Positions 8,467-16,772 of a DNA stretch of 64,000 nt are shown here, piece after piece. The position numbers were made by a program, and so were the translations under genes. The notes beneath the pieces are model-generated. The model was given only the letters and a program-made list of their open reading frames with translations, made no database searches and was not told where the DNA came from. Source of the DNA: Streptomyces fumigatiscleroticus (GTDB lineage: Bacteria > Actinomycetota > Actinomycetes > Streptomycetales > Streptomycetaceae); the NCBI RefSeq assembly GCF_014647975.1, contig NZ_BMQF01000014.1:124001-188000 (forward strand), in the 5' to 3' direction. Within the stretch, counting starts at the first letter, position 1; each line of letters begins with the position of its first letter.

Positions 8467-8665
8467 GAGGAGGGACTCCGTGCTGTGAGTGAAAGACAGG
8501 CGGAAGGTAGCAGGACGGCAGGCCTGTCAATCCGCCACGAGGTGTCGGCGTGAGTGTTTTTGCCGGGACATGAGAGATTCTTGTGAGGATCAAGGGCTGG
8601 GGTTTCCCAGTCGCACGGTCACCGTCGCATAGCGTGCGGGACGCACATACGAACAGGGGTGGGGA

Positions 8666-9493
8666 ATGGCCGGGCACCGGCAGTCGAAGAAGCGCAGATA
8701 CATCACGTGGGCCGTGGCCGGCGCGGCCGTCGTGGCGGGCGGCGGCATCGCCGCGCAGACCTCGATGGCGGCCACCGCCTGGCCCGCCCAGAAGACGTAC
8801 ACCGGCCGTGCCTTCGACACCTGCACCGCGCCGTCGCTGAACGCCATGAAGGCCTGGAAGGGCGGCCTGTACGGCGCCGCCGCCGTCTACGTCGGCGGCA
8901 AGAACCGCGGCTGCGCCCAACCCAACCTCACCGCCTCCTGGGTGAAGTCGGTCAACTCCCTCGGCTGGAAGCTCATCCCGATCTACGTCGGCGCCCAGCC
9001 GCCCTGCCAGACCGGCAAGAACCCGGAGAAGCTCACCGCCTCCACCGCCTCCTCCCTCGGCGCCAAGGACGCGGCGGACGCGGTGGCCAAGGCGTCGGCG
9101 CTCGGCATGAAGAAGGGCAGCCCGATCTACCTGGACATGGAGCCGTACGACATCACGAACAAGTCGTGCAACGACGCCGTGCTGACCTATGTGCGGTCCT
9201 TCAGCAGGACCCTGCGGGCCAAGACGTACCGCAGCGGCTACTACGGCTTCACCAGCTCCAGCGCCAAGGCCGTCGCCACGGCGACGAACAGGACGGACCT
9301 GCCGGGCAACCTCTGGTACGCGCTGTGGGACAAGAAGAACACCACCACCTCCGACTGGCCGTGGAAGCCTGACCAGTACACGAACCACAGCCGTGGCCAC
9401 CAGTACATGGTCAACAGCAAGGAGACCCGGGGCGGCTACACGATCACCGTGGACCGTGACGCCTGGGACGCCCCCGTGGCCATCGTCGGCTGA
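8666..9493 (+). CDS. Secreted DUF1906 (glycoside hydrolase-like, Rv2525c-type) protein
   Basis: The 275-residue product carries an export signal (KKRR before a hydrophobic segment, cleavage near SMAATA); the paired Arg would allow the Tat route. The mature protein matches the DUF1906 family: start YTGRAFDTCTAPS, strand KLIPIYVGAQ, the acidic strand end YLDMEPYD, GYYGFTS, and a C-terminal WPWKPDQYTNHSRGHQY block. The fold is a TIM barrel related to GH25 lysozymes, and the acidic residues of YLDMEPY occupy the expected active-site position. Such proteins are thought to act on the cell wall, but no activity is established. ATG 8666 follows a GGTGGGGA site. It is monocistronic. Confidence 0.85.
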   Translation: MAGHRQSKKRRYITWAVAGAAVVAGGGIAAQTSMAATAWPAQKTYTGRAFDTCTAPSLNAMKAWKGGLYGAAAVYVGGKNRGCAQPNLTASWVKSVNSLGWKLIPIYVGAQPPCQTGKNPEKLTASTASSLGAKDAADAVAKASALGMKKGSPIYLDMEPYDITNKSCNDAVLTYVRSFSRTLRAKTYRSGYYGFTSSSAKAVATATNRTDLPGNLWYALWDKKNTTTSDWPWKPDQYTNHSRGHQYMVNSKETRGGYTITVDRDAWDAPVAIVG

Positions 9494-9635
9494 CGGCCTC
9501 CCGCGCGGGGACGCGGTGGTGCCCGAAGTCCCGCTGAATCGTTGGTCGAATGGGTTGGCCAGAGCTTGCCCACTGCCTACCATCGATCACCGCAAGACTT
9601 TGTGCACCGCCGCACAATCTCCTCAGGAGGTTCCC

Positions 9636-10283
9636 TTGCACCGCCGCCGTCGCACCGCGTTCGTCCTCACCGCCGCGATCGCCGCGGCGGCCCCCCTCCT
9701 CACCGCCTGCGGAAACGATGCGCATCCCGGCGCGGCGGCCGTCGTCGACGGCCGGCGGATCACCGTGGCGCAACTACAGGACCGCGTCGACGAGGTGCGC
9801 GCGGCCCAGCGGGCGGCCGTAGGGGACGACGCCCAGTACCAGCAGGCCGTCGCCGGCACCGGCAGCCTCACCCGCGACACCCTGCACGCCATGGTCCTGG
9901 ACCGGGTGCTCCGGCGCGCCGCGGGGGAGGCCGGCGTGACCGTCACCCGCAAGGAGATCCAGCAGATGCGGGCCGGACTGGAACAGCAGACCGGCGGCTC
10001 CAAGGCGCTGGAGACGGTCTGGCTCCAGCAGTACGGCATCGCCCCGCAGCGCCTGGACGACAACCTCCGCCTCCAGCTCCAGGCCCAGAAACTCGCCCAG
10101 CGGCTCGGCACCAGCACCGACCAGCCCGCCTTCTGGAAGGCCCTCTCCGAGGCCTCGAAGGAGCTGAACGTCGACATCAACCCGCGCTACGGCAGCTGGG
10201 ACGTGGAGAAGAGCAGCCGCGTCGACGCCAGGACGCCGTGGGTGCGGGAGGTCACCGCCTCCGGGGCGCAGCAGACCGCGTAG
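9636..10283 (+). CDS. SurA N-terminal domain lipoprotein (peptidyl-prolyl isomerase/chaperone-like)
   Basis: The product has 215 residues with a TTG start, chosen because AGGAGG lies 5 nt upstream and no other in-frame start fits. It begins with four arginines, a hydrophobic stretch and the lipobox LTACG, so it is predicted to be lipid-anchored outside the membrane. The mature part is helical and matches the SurA N-terminal chaperone domain (AAAVVDGRRITVAQLQDRVD and helices to about residue 170). No parvulin isomerase domain follows, so it is likely a chaperone rather than an isomerase. MazG follows 40 bp downstream but has its own apparent promoter. Confidence 0.85.
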   Translation: MHRRRRTAFVLTAAIAAAAPLLTACGNDAHPGAAAVVDGRRITVAQLQDRVDEVRAAQRAAVGDDAQYQQAVAGTGSLTRDTLHAMVLDRVLRRAAGEAGVTVTRKEIQQMRAGLEQQTGGSKALETVWLQQYGIAPQRLDDNLRLQLQAQKLAQRLGTSTDQPAFWKALSEASKELNVDINPRYGSWDVEKSSRVDARTPWVREVTASGAQQTA

Positions 10284-10311
10284 GGCGGCGGAACGGTACA
10301 GCGGCTTGGGT

Positions 10312-10326
10312 TACGTTCGGGGAGTG
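10312..10326 (+). promoter_or_regulatory. -10 box of a leaderless mazG transcript
   Basis: TACGTT at 10312-10317 lies 6 nt upstream of the GTG at 10324, and no usable Shine-Dalgarno sequence is present. The spacing fits transcription starting at the start codon. Confidence 0.45.
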
Positions 10327-11370
10327 AACGCATCCAGCCCAGCAACCGGTCCCGAAGGCGGTCCCGCGACCGGTCCCGCAACCGGCCCCGCAGACGCCCC
10401 CGGCCGTATCGTCCTGCTCACCACCAGCCACCGCGTCGCCCCCGGCCTGCTGTCCTGGCCGGCCTGGCAGGCGCTGCGCACCGCCGACCGGGTGCTGTGC
10501 GCGGACGGCGCGCACCCGCAGCTGCCGTATCTGCGCGAGGCGGGGATCACCGTCGACGAGGCCGCCCCGAGCGCCGGGGAACTGGTCGACGCCTGCGCCG
10601 GCGGGCGGACGGTGGCGGTCGTCGCCACCGGCGAGGGCGAACCCGCCCTGACCGACGGCCTGGCGCGTCTCGCGGGCTCCGGCCGGGTGCGGATGCCGGA
10701 GCTGGAGCTGCTCCCCGCCTCCTACGACCTGCCGGGCGCCCGGCTGCTCGACCTGGTGCAGGTGATGGACCGTATCCGCCTGGAATGCCCGTGGTCGTCC
10801 CAGCAGACCCACAAGGGCCTGGCGAAGTACGCCATCGAGGAGGCGTACGAGCTGGTCGAGGCGATCGAGGACGGCGACCGCGACGAACTGCGCGAGGAAC
10901 TCGGCGACGTCCTGCTCCAGGTCGTCTTCCACGCCCGTATCGCCGAGGAGGGCGGCCCGGGAGACGGAGACGCCCCCTTCTCCATCGACGACGTGGCCGG
11001 CGGCATCGTCGCCAAGCTGATCCACCGCCATCCGCATGTCTTCGGGGACGAGACGGCCGAGACCCCCGAGGAGGTCAAGGAGCACTGGCTGCGCACCAAG
11101 GCGGCCGAGAAGCGGCGCACGTCGGTCACGGAGGGCGTCCCGCTGGGCCAGCCCGGCCTGGCCCTCGCCGCGAAGCTGGCCTCCCGGGTGCGCACGGCGG
11201 GCCTTCAGGTGCCGCTGCCGCACGGCGGGGGCATCGGCTACGAGCTGCTGGCCCTGGCGGCCCGCGCGGAGGCCGAGGGCGTGGACCCGGAGGCGGCGCT
11301 GAGAGCGGCGGCCCGCGCGTACCGGGACGCGATCAGGGAGCGGGAGGGCGTGCGGGGGGCAGAGGGCTGA
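10324..11370 (+). CDS. mazG: MazG family nucleoside triphosphate pyrophosphohydrolase
   Basis: The 348-residue protein hydrolyses nucleoside triphosphates to monophosphate and pyrophosphate, in the role of clearing non-canonical nucleotides. Residues about 150-250 form the MazG helical core: RIRLECPWSSQQTHKGLAKY, then the metal-binding EEAYELVEAIE and EELGDVLLQVVFHA, and the HPHVFGDE block. The N-terminal 130 residues are a SAM-methylase-like fold seen in actinobacterial MazG, here preceded by a low-complexity ATGP repeat. The C-terminal half keeps only a shortened second MazG repeat. GTG 10324 is preferred over TTG 10306 because of the -10 box 6 nt upstream. Confidence 0.93.
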   Translation: MNASSPATGPEGGPATGPATGPADAPGRIVLLTTSHRVAPGLLSWPAWQALRTADRVLCADGAHPQLPYLREAGITVDEAAPSAGELVDACAGGRTVAVVATGEGEPALTDGLARLAGSGRVRMPELELLPASYDLPGARLLDLVQVMDRIRLECPWSSQQTHKGLAKYAIEEAYELVEAIEDGDRDELREELGDVLLQVVFHARIAEEGGPGDGDAPFSIDDVAGGIVAKLIHRHPHVFGDETAETPEEVKEHWLRTKAAEKRRTSVTEGVPLGQPGLALAAKLASRVRTAGLQVPLPHGGGIGYELLALAARAEAEGVDPEAALRAAARAYRDAIREREGVRGAEG

Positions 11371-11401
11371 GGGGCGCGGCCGGCTCCCGCGGCCGCCGGG
11401 C

Positions 11402-11416
11402 TACCGTCAAGAGGTG
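11402..11416 (+). promoter_or_regulatory. -10 box of a leaderless P450 transcript
   Basis: TACCGT at 11402-11407 is exactly 6 nt upstream of the GTG start at 11414. A weak GAGG touches the start codon and is too close to act as a ribosome-binding site. Confidence 0.45.
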
Positions 11417-12694
11417 ACCGACCAGCCCGCGCACCCCGCCCCGGCCCCGCCCGCTCCCGCACTCTTCACCTGGGAGTTCGCCACCGACCCCTATCCCGCC
11501 TACGCCTGGCTCCGCGAGCACGCCCCCGTCCACCGGACCAGGCTGCCCAGCGGTGTGGAGGCCTGGCTGGTCACCCGGTACGCCGACGCCAGACAGGCCC
11601 TCGCCGACCAGCGGCTGTCCAAGAACCCGGCGCACCACGACGAGCCCGCCCACGCCAAGGGCAAGACCGGTATCCCCGGCGAGCGCAAGGCCGAGCTGAT
11701 GACGCATCTGCTCAACATCGACCCGCCGGACCACACCCGGCTGCGCCGGCTGGTCAGCAAGGCGTTCACGCCCCGCCGGGTCGCCGAGTTCGCGCCCCGC
11801 GTGCAGGAGCTGACCGACCGGCTCATCGACCGGTTCGCGACCGAGGGCAGCGCCGACCTCATCCACGAGTTCGCCTTCCCGCTCCCCATCTACGCCATCT
11901 GCGACCTGCTCGGCGTCCCGCGCGAGGACCAGGACGACTTCCGGGACTGGGCGGGCATGATGATCCGGCACGGCGGCGGACCCCGCGGCGGGGTCGCGCG
12001 GTCGGTGAAGAAGATGCGGAGCTATCTCGCCGACCTCATCCATCGCAAACGCGAGGCCCTGCCCGCCGATCCGGACCCCGGCGAGGACCTCATCTCGGGC
12101 CTGATCCGCGCCTCTGACCACGGCGAGCACCTCACCGAGAACGAGGCCGCCGCCATGGCGTTCATCCTTCTGTTCGCGGGTTTCGAAACCACGGTGAACC
12201 TGATCGGCAACGGTGCGTACGCCCTGCTCACCCACCCCGAGCAGCGAGCACGCCTCCAGAGGTCGCTCGCCGCCGGGGAGCGCGACCTGCTGGTCACCGG
12301 CGTCGAGGAACTCCTGCGCTACGACGGCCCGGTCGAACTGGCCACCTGGCGGTTCGCCACCCGGCCGCTCACCATCGGCGGCCAGGACATCGCCCCCGGC
12401 GACCCGGTGCTCGTCGTGCTCGCCGCCGCCGACCGCGACCCGGAGCGGTTCGCCGATCCGGACGTGCTCGATCTCGCCCGGCGGGACAACCAGCACCTCG
12501 GCTACGGCCACGGCATCCACTACTGCCTCGGCGCCCCGCTCGCCCGGCTGGAGGGGCAGACCGCGCTCGCCACGCTGCTGACCCGGCTTCCGGATCTGCG
12601 TCTGGACGCGGACCCGGCCGAGCTGCGCTGGCGCGGCGGTCTCATCATGCGGGGCCTGCGCACCCTGCCGGTGGCCTTCACGCCCACGTCCTGA
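11414..12694 (+). CDS. Cytochrome P450, CYP107 type
   Basis: This 426-residue soluble bacterial P450 uses electrons from ferredoxin to hydroxylate an unknown substrate. The I-helix reads LLFAGFETT (Phe where many have His). The K-helix has EELLR. The heme ligand loop is YGHGIHYCLGAPLAR, with the axial Cys intact and Tyr in place of the usual first Phe. The N-terminus WEFATDPYPAYAWLREHAPV is standard for the CYP107 group. In S. coelicolor the P450 at this chromosomal position is CYP107U1, reported to matter for sporulation and antibiotic production; this is recalled, not checked. No ferredoxin gene is adjacent. Confidence 0.92.
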   Translation: MTDQPAHPAPAPPAPALFTWEFATDPYPAYAWLREHAPVHRTRLPSGVEAWLVTRYADARQALADQRLSKNPAHHDEPAHAKGKTGIPGERKAELMTHLLNIDPPDHTRLRRLVSKAFTPRRVAEFAPRVQELTDRLIDRFATEGSADLIHEFAFPLPIYAICDLLGVPREDQDDFRDWAGMMIRHGGGPRGGVARSVKKMRSYLADLIHRKREALPADPDPGEDLISGLIRASDHGEHLTENEAAAMAFILLFAGFETTVNLIGNGAYALLTHPEQRARLQRSLAAGERDLLVTGVEELLRYDGPVELATWRFATRPLTIGGQDIAPGDPVLVVLAAADRDPERFADPDVLDLARRDNQHLGYGHGIHYCLGAPLARLEGQTALATLLTRLPDLRLDADPAELRWRGGLIMRGLRTLPVAFTPTS

Positions 12695-12904
12695 CCGCCA
12701 GGATCGTCCACCGTCCGTCCACCGTTCGATGTAACATCCACCTTTTGCCGCCGCAAACGTGACAGTTTCTCAACTTCGTGATGTGCACGTGATCTACGCG
12801 GCATTAACTTGTGACTGGCGATCGACTGCCGATACGTTCACGCAGCAGCGCGGTGTCGAGCACCACTGCCGCGCCGGTCCTTGTTGTCTCCGAAAGGTCC
12901 CCGC

Positions 12905-14005
12905 ATGCTCTCCGGGAACGGTCGTCACCGTCGCCCCCGCCAGGCACCGGCACTCGTCGTCGCGGCCGGAGTGACCGGCTCCGCCATCGCCATCCCGCTG
13001 CTCGGGGCCACCGGCGCCGGCGCGGCCGACGGCACGGCCTGGGACCGGGTCGCCGAGTGCGCGTCCGGAGGCGCCTGGAGCGAGAACAGCGGCAACGGCT
13101 ACTACGGTGGCCTGCAGATCTCCCAGGACGACTGGGAGAAGTACGGCGGCTCCGAGTATGCCGAGAGCGCCGACCGGGCCAGCCGGTCCCAGCAGATATC
13201 CGTCGCCGAGAAGATCCTCGCCGACCAGGGCATCGCCGCGTGGCCGACCTGTGGTCTGCTCGCCGGGCTCGACAAGGACTCGGCGTCGGTGGACGTGGAC
13301 ACCGGTGTGGCGGACGACGGGTCGCCGGACACCTCGTCGGCATCGGGCGAGTCCGGAGAGTCCGGCTCGTCCAAGTCGTCGAACTCGTCCAAGTCGTCCG
13401 AATCATCGGACTCCTCGAAGTCGTCGGGCTCGTCCAAGTCCTCCGATACGTCCGACTCCGACTCGTCCGGCTCGTCGAAGTCCTCCGACGCGCCTTCCTT
13501 CTCCTCCTCCTCCTCGCCCGAGGAGTCGTCGGACAAGACGGGTGAAGCAGGCAAGTCCGACAACTCCTCCGGCTCGACCGGGTCCTCCGGCTCTTCCGGC
13601 TCTTCCGGCTCGCAGGCCCCGGAGGCGTCCCCCACGGTCGTCCCCAAGCGGGACGACGCAGTCAAGTCCGAGCAGGGCGTGGGGCTTTCCAGCCTGGTCG
13701 ACACCGGTGCGCTGGGCACCGGGCGGCACCGCGGTGCCAGTGCCGACGAGGAGGCGGCCGACAACCGCGACAGCGCCTCCTTGGGCCGCCATGCCTCCCG
13801 CGGCGAGACCGCCGCACGCGACACGGCCGACGGCACGTACACCGTCCGCTCCGGGGACACGCTCTGCACCATCGCCGACTCCCTTGACGTCGACGGCGGA
13901 TGGCGGGCGCTGTATGCCGCCAACAAGCAGGACATCGGCACCGACCCCGACCGCATCGTGCCCGGTCAGACGCTTGCGCTCAGTGGCGAACCGGTCGAGG
14001 GGTAG
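12905..14005 (+). CDS. rpfB: Resuscitation-promoting factor-like transglycosylase with Ser-rich linker and LysM
   Basis: The 366-residue secreted protein has a signal peptide (about 1-38, ending GAGAAD). The Rpf transglycosylase domain (about 39-118) contains WDRVAECASGG with the catalytic Glu, NGYYGGLQIS and WPTCG. A Ser/Asp/Lys-rich linker of about 160 residues follows, then a C-terminal LysM (about 310-362: YTVRSGDTLCTIADSLDV). It cleaves peptidoglycan during spore germination and growth. A tandem Rpf gene lies downstream. The upstream 210 bp lacks the c-di-AMP riboswitch found before the second gene, so the pair is not regulated identically. The rpfB name follows remembered S. coelicolor naming. 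Confidence 0.92.
   Translation: MLSGNGRHRRPRQAPALVVAAGVTGSAIAIPLLGATGAGAADGTAWDRVAECASGGAWSENSGNGYYGGLQISQDDWEKYGGSEYAESADRASRSQQISVAEKILADQGIAAWPTCGLLAGLDKDSASVDVDTGVADDGSPDTSSASGESGESGSSKSSNSSKSSESSDSSKSSGSSKSSDTSDSDSSGSSKSSDAPSFSSSSSPEESSDKTGEAGKSDNSSGSTGSSGSSGSSGSQAPEASPTVVPKRDDAVKSEQGVGLSSLVDTGALGTGRHRGASADEEAADNRDSASLGRHASRGETAARDTADGTYTVRSGDTLCTIADSLDVDGGWRALYAANKQDIGTDPDRIVPGQTLALSGEPVEG
13345..13620 (+). repeat. Ser-rich low-complexity coding repeat (linker)
   Basis: Irregular repeats of tcg-tcc-aag and tcc-tcc-gac codons encode (S-S-K/N/E/D) runs followed by SGSTGSSGSSGSSG. They form a flexible extracellular spacer between the Rpf and LysM domains, much longer than in the neighbouring Rpf protein. 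Confidence 0.85.
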
Positions 14006-14085
14006 CGGGAGTTCGCGCCCCGGTTCGGTAGGTGATGTCCGTTTTGGACGTGGTGAGAGATAGGTCTCAGAAGCCTTGATCGTCT

Positions 14086-14115
14086 TTGAAATTCCGCGGA
14101 TCACCTGTCTACGGT
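14086..14115 (+). promoter_or_regulatory. Promoter of the rpfA leader
   Basis: A -35 box TTGAAA (14086-14091) and a -10 box TACGGT (14110-14115) are separated by 18 bp. Transcription would begin near 14122, just upstream of the riboswitch. The local AT content is high for this genome. Confidence 0.5.
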
Positions 14116-14129
14116 CATGACCGCTCGCC

Positions 14130-14352
14130 AACGCGGGCCCCGGCTGCCGCAACGCCGAATCCTGCCAGCGGCCGCCCGGGAACAGTCGTCGCGTCACGCG
14201 CCGCAGGCAGGAGCGGGGGACCCAAGGTAAGCGCCGAGCCGGGCAGTTGACCGGAGCGGCTAGGGGTGAAGCCGCATTCCGTACGCAAGCCGTACGGGAC
14301 GCGGCCGGGCAACCGAACCGGCCCGAACCCGACAGCTCACCTCGCAGGCGTC
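14130..14352 (+). promoter_or_regulatory. Cyclic di-AMP riboswitch (ydaO-yuaA class)
   Basis: The leader between the two Rpf genes carries the conserved blocks of the ydaO class in order: GAATCCTGCCAG (from about 14156), GGGGGACCCAAGGTAA (about 14215-14230), AGGGGTGAAG (about 14262-14271), and the 3' signature CCGAACCCGACAGCTCACC continuing CTCGCAGGC (about 14323-14349). It ends about 18 nt before the ATG of rpfA. In Streptomyces this class is known to turn down rpfA when c-di-AMP is high. The expression platform is probably the region around the GGTGAGGGG ribosome-binding site. Confidence 0.93.
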
Positions 14353-14369
14353 GGTGAGGGGATCCATCC

Positions 14370-15074
14370 ATGCTGTTTTCCAGCAAGGGCAAGCACCGTC
14401 GTCCGTCCAAGGCCGTCCGGGCCATCGCCGTCGCCGGGGTCACCGGTGCCGCCGTCGCCGCTCCGCTGATGGCCGCCGGCAACGCCTCCGCCGCCACCAC
14501 CTCCGAGTGGGACACCGTCGCCCAGTGCGAGTCCGGCGGCAACTGGTCCATCAACACCGGCAACGGTTACTACGGCGGTCTCCAGTTCTCCGCCTCCACC
14601 TGGGCCGCGTACGGCGGCACCCAGTACGCCTCCACCGCCGACCAGGCCACCAAGGCCCAGCAGATCCAGGTGGCCGAGAAGGTCCTCGCCGCCCAGGGCA
14701 AGGGTGCCTGGCCGGTCTGCGGCACGGGCCTGTCGAGCGCCGCCTACGACGGCGGCTCCTCCTCGAGCGGCTCCAGCGGCAGCTCCGGCTCCGGCTCCTC
14801 CTCGGGCAGCAGCACCACCACCCGTGAGAGCGACCAGCAGGCCGCCTCCCGTTCCGCCGAGCGTCCGGCCGCCAAGGAGACCGTCACCACTCCGACCGGC
14901 AAGAAGGTCGAGAAGGGCGACGGCGAGTACAAGGTCGTCACCGGCGACACCCTCAGCTCCATCGCCGAGGCGAAGGACGTCGCGGGCGGCTGGGAGCAGC
15001 TGTACAAGCTGAACAAGGACATCGTCGACGATGCCGACCTCATCTACCCGGGGCAGCAGCTGCACCTGAAGTGA
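14370..15074 (+). CDS. rpfA: Resuscitation-promoting factor RpfA: transglycosylase plus LysM
   Basis: The 234-residue secreted cell-wall hydrolase has a signal peptide (about 1-42, ending ASAAT). The Rpf domain (about 43-122) contains WDTVAQCESGGNW with catalytic Glu, NGYYGGLQFS and a C-terminal WPVCG giving the disulfide pair. A short Gly/Ser linker is followed by a LysM domain (about 183-232, YKVVTGDTLSSIAEAKDV) that binds peptidoglycan. The role is remodelling of the wall in dormancy exit and germination. The start at ATG 14370 follows GAGGGG. A strong terminator follows at 15168. Confidence 0.95.
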   Translation: MLFSSKGKHRRPSKAVRAIAVAGVTGAAVAAPLMAAGNASAATTSEWDTVAQCESGGNWSINTGNGYYGGLQFSASTWAAYGGTQYASTADQATKAQQIQVAEKVLAAQGKGAWPVCGTGLSSAAYDGGSSSSGSSGSSGSGSSSGSSTTTRESDQQAASRSAERPAAKETVTTPTGKKVEKGDGEYKVVTGDTLSSIAEAKDVAGGWEQLYKLNKDIVDDADLIYPGQQLHLK

Positions 15075-15387
15075 CACAGGCGACCGAGGGGTGGAATACA
15101 GCGTCCTCATATGCGTGCCTCTCATAGTGGAGGCCTCGTGAGGTCCACCCCCCCGGCCCCACGGGCTCCCCGCCCCGGTGCGTTTTCCCCCGTACGCACC
15201 GGGGCGGGGCTTTTCTTTCCCCGCTCTTCATGCGACACCCCCTTTGTTCCGCCAGTGAACAATGGGTACCGTCTCTCTGTCCTCGGGGCGGCCGGTCGGC
15301 TGGCCGATGCCCCGGGGGCGGTTAGGCTCTAGTCGCAAGGCCACGTGCCCCGCACTTCCAGCGTCACATCCCAAGAAGGAGATGCTC
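15075..15387. other. rpfA-eno intergenic region
   Basis: This 313-bp gap has the rpfA terminator (15168-15214) and the promoter region of eno. GGTTAGGCT near 15318-15327 is a possible -10 for eno. No small ORF with a convincing ribosome-binding site is seen. Confidence 0.6.
15168..15214 (+). terminator. Rho-independent terminator of rpfA
   Basis: A perfect 15-bp stem (15168-15182 with 15195-15209), a 12-nt loop and a downstream TTTTCTTT run. Confidence 0.9.
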
Positions 15388-16668
15388 GTGCCGTCCATCG
15401 ACGTCGTCGTAGCCCGGGAAATCCTGGACTCCCGAGGCAACCCCACGGTCGAGGTCGAGGTCGGCCTCGACGACGGCAGCACGGGTCGTGCCGCCGTCCC
15501 GTCCGGCGCCTCCACGGGCGCCTTCGAGGCCATCGAGCTCCGCGACGGCGACACCAACCGCTACCTGGGCAAGGGTGTCGAGAAGGCCGTCCTCGCCGTC
15601 ATCGAGCAGATCGGCCCGGAGCTGGTCGGCTACGACGCCACCGAGCAGCGCCTGATCGACCAGGCCATGTTCGACCTGGACGCCACCGACAACAAGGGCT
15701 CGCTCGGCGCCAACGCCATCCTCGGCGTCTCGCTCGCCGTCGCCCACGCCGCCTCCGAGGCCAGCGACCTCCCGCTCTTCCGCTACCTGGGCGGCCCCAA
15801 CGCGCACCTGCTGCCGGTGCCGATGATGAACATCCTGAACGGCGGCTCGCACGCCGACTCCAACGTGGACATCCAGGAGTTCATGATCGCCCCGATCGGC
15901 GCGGAGTCCTTCTCCGAGGCCCTGCGCTGGGGCGCCGAGGTCTACCACACCCTGAAGAAGGTGCTGAAGGGCCGCGGCCTGTCCACCGGCCTCGGCGACG
16001 AGGGCGGCTTCGCCCCGAACCTCGGCTCCAACCGTGAGGCCCTCGACCTCATCCTGGAGGCCATCAAGGAGGCCGGCTACACCCCCGGCGAGCAGATCGC
16101 CCTGGCGCTCGACGTCGCCGCCTCCGAGTTCTACAAGGACGGCGTCTACGTCTTCGAGGGCAAGGAGCGCTCGGCCGCCGAGATGACCGAGTACTACGCC
16201 GAGCTGGTCGAGGCGTACCCGCTGGTCTCCATCGAGGACCCGCTGTTCGAGGACGACTGGGAGGGCTGGAAGACCATCACCGCCAAGCTCGGTGACAAGG
16301 TCCAGCTCGTCGGCGACGACCTGTTCGTCACCAACCCCGAGCGCCTCGCCAAGGGCATCGAGGAGGGCGCCGCCAACGCCCTGCTGGTCAAGGTCAACCA
16401 GATCGGCTCGCTGACCGAGACCCTGGACGCCGTCGAGCTGGCCCAGCGCAACGGCTACAAGTGCATGATGTCCCACCGCTCCGGCGAGACCGAGGACGTC
16501 ACCATCGCCGACCTGGCCGTCGCCACCAACTGCGGCCAGATCAAGACCGGCGCCCCGGCCCGCTCCGAGCGCGTCGCCAAGTACAACCAGCTGCTGCGCA
16601 TCGAGGAGATCCTCGACGACGCGGCGGTGTACGCGGGCCGCTCGGCCTTCCCCCGCTTCAAGGGCTGA
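15388..16668 (+). CDS. eno: Enolase
   Basis: Enolase interconverts 2-phosphoglycerate and phosphoenolpyruvate in glycolysis. At 426 residues it is full length. Visible signatures are the N-terminal EILDSRGNPTVEVEV, the SGASTGAFEA loop, ILNGGSHADSNVD, catalytic Glu in GDEGGFAPN, metal ligands in ALDVAASEFY, SIEDPLFEDDW and GDDLFVTN, the lysine-bearing LLVKVNQIGSLTET, and SHRSGETED. The GTG at 15388 is chosen because AAGGAG lies 6 nt upstream; the ATG at 15382 is too close to that site. Eno is followed by a hairpin and then divIC, the usual actinobacterial order. Confidence 0.98.
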   Translation: MPSIDVVVAREILDSRGNPTVEVEVGLDDGSTGRAAVPSGASTGAFEAIELRDGDTNRYLGKGVEKAVLAVIEQIGPELVGYDATEQRLIDQAMFDLDATDNKGSLGANAILGVSLAVAHAASEASDLPLFRYLGGPNAHLLPVPMMNILNGGSHADSNVDIQEFMIAPIGAESFSEALRWGAEVYHTLKKVLKGRGLSTGLGDEGGFAPNLGSNREALDLILEAIKEAGYTPGEQIALALDVAASEFYKDGVYVFEGKERSAAEMTEYYAELVEAYPLVSIEDPLFEDDWEGWKTITAKLGDKVQLVGDDLFVTNPERLAKGIEEGAANALLVKVNQIGSLTETLDAVELAQRNGYKCMMSHRSGETEDVTIADLAVATNCGQIKTGAPARSERVAKYNQLLRIEEILDDAAVYAGRSAFPRFKG

Positions 16669-16700
16669 TCCCCACCGGGTCAAGGCACAGCCAGTCGTAC

Positions 16701-16743
16701 GTACGTCCCCGTACTCGGTCCCGTACCGTGTGCGGGGACGTAC
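16701..16743 (+). terminator. Hairpin between eno and divIC
   Basis: An 11-bp perfect inverted repeat, GTACGTCCCCG/CGGGGACGTAC (16701-16711 and 16733-16743), encloses a 21-nt loop. No T-run follows. It could be a weak terminator or attenuator of readthrough into divIC, or stabilise the eno mRNA end. Confidence 0.5.
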
Positions 16744-16772
16744 GCGCGTGTGTGTGAACGGGAGGCGGGGAC

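Noticed and set aside
12776..12794. GTGAT-GTGCAC-GTGAT near the first rpf gene as a Crp site
   Set aside because: The half-sites are direct, not inverted, and do not fit the known Streptomyces Crp spacing.
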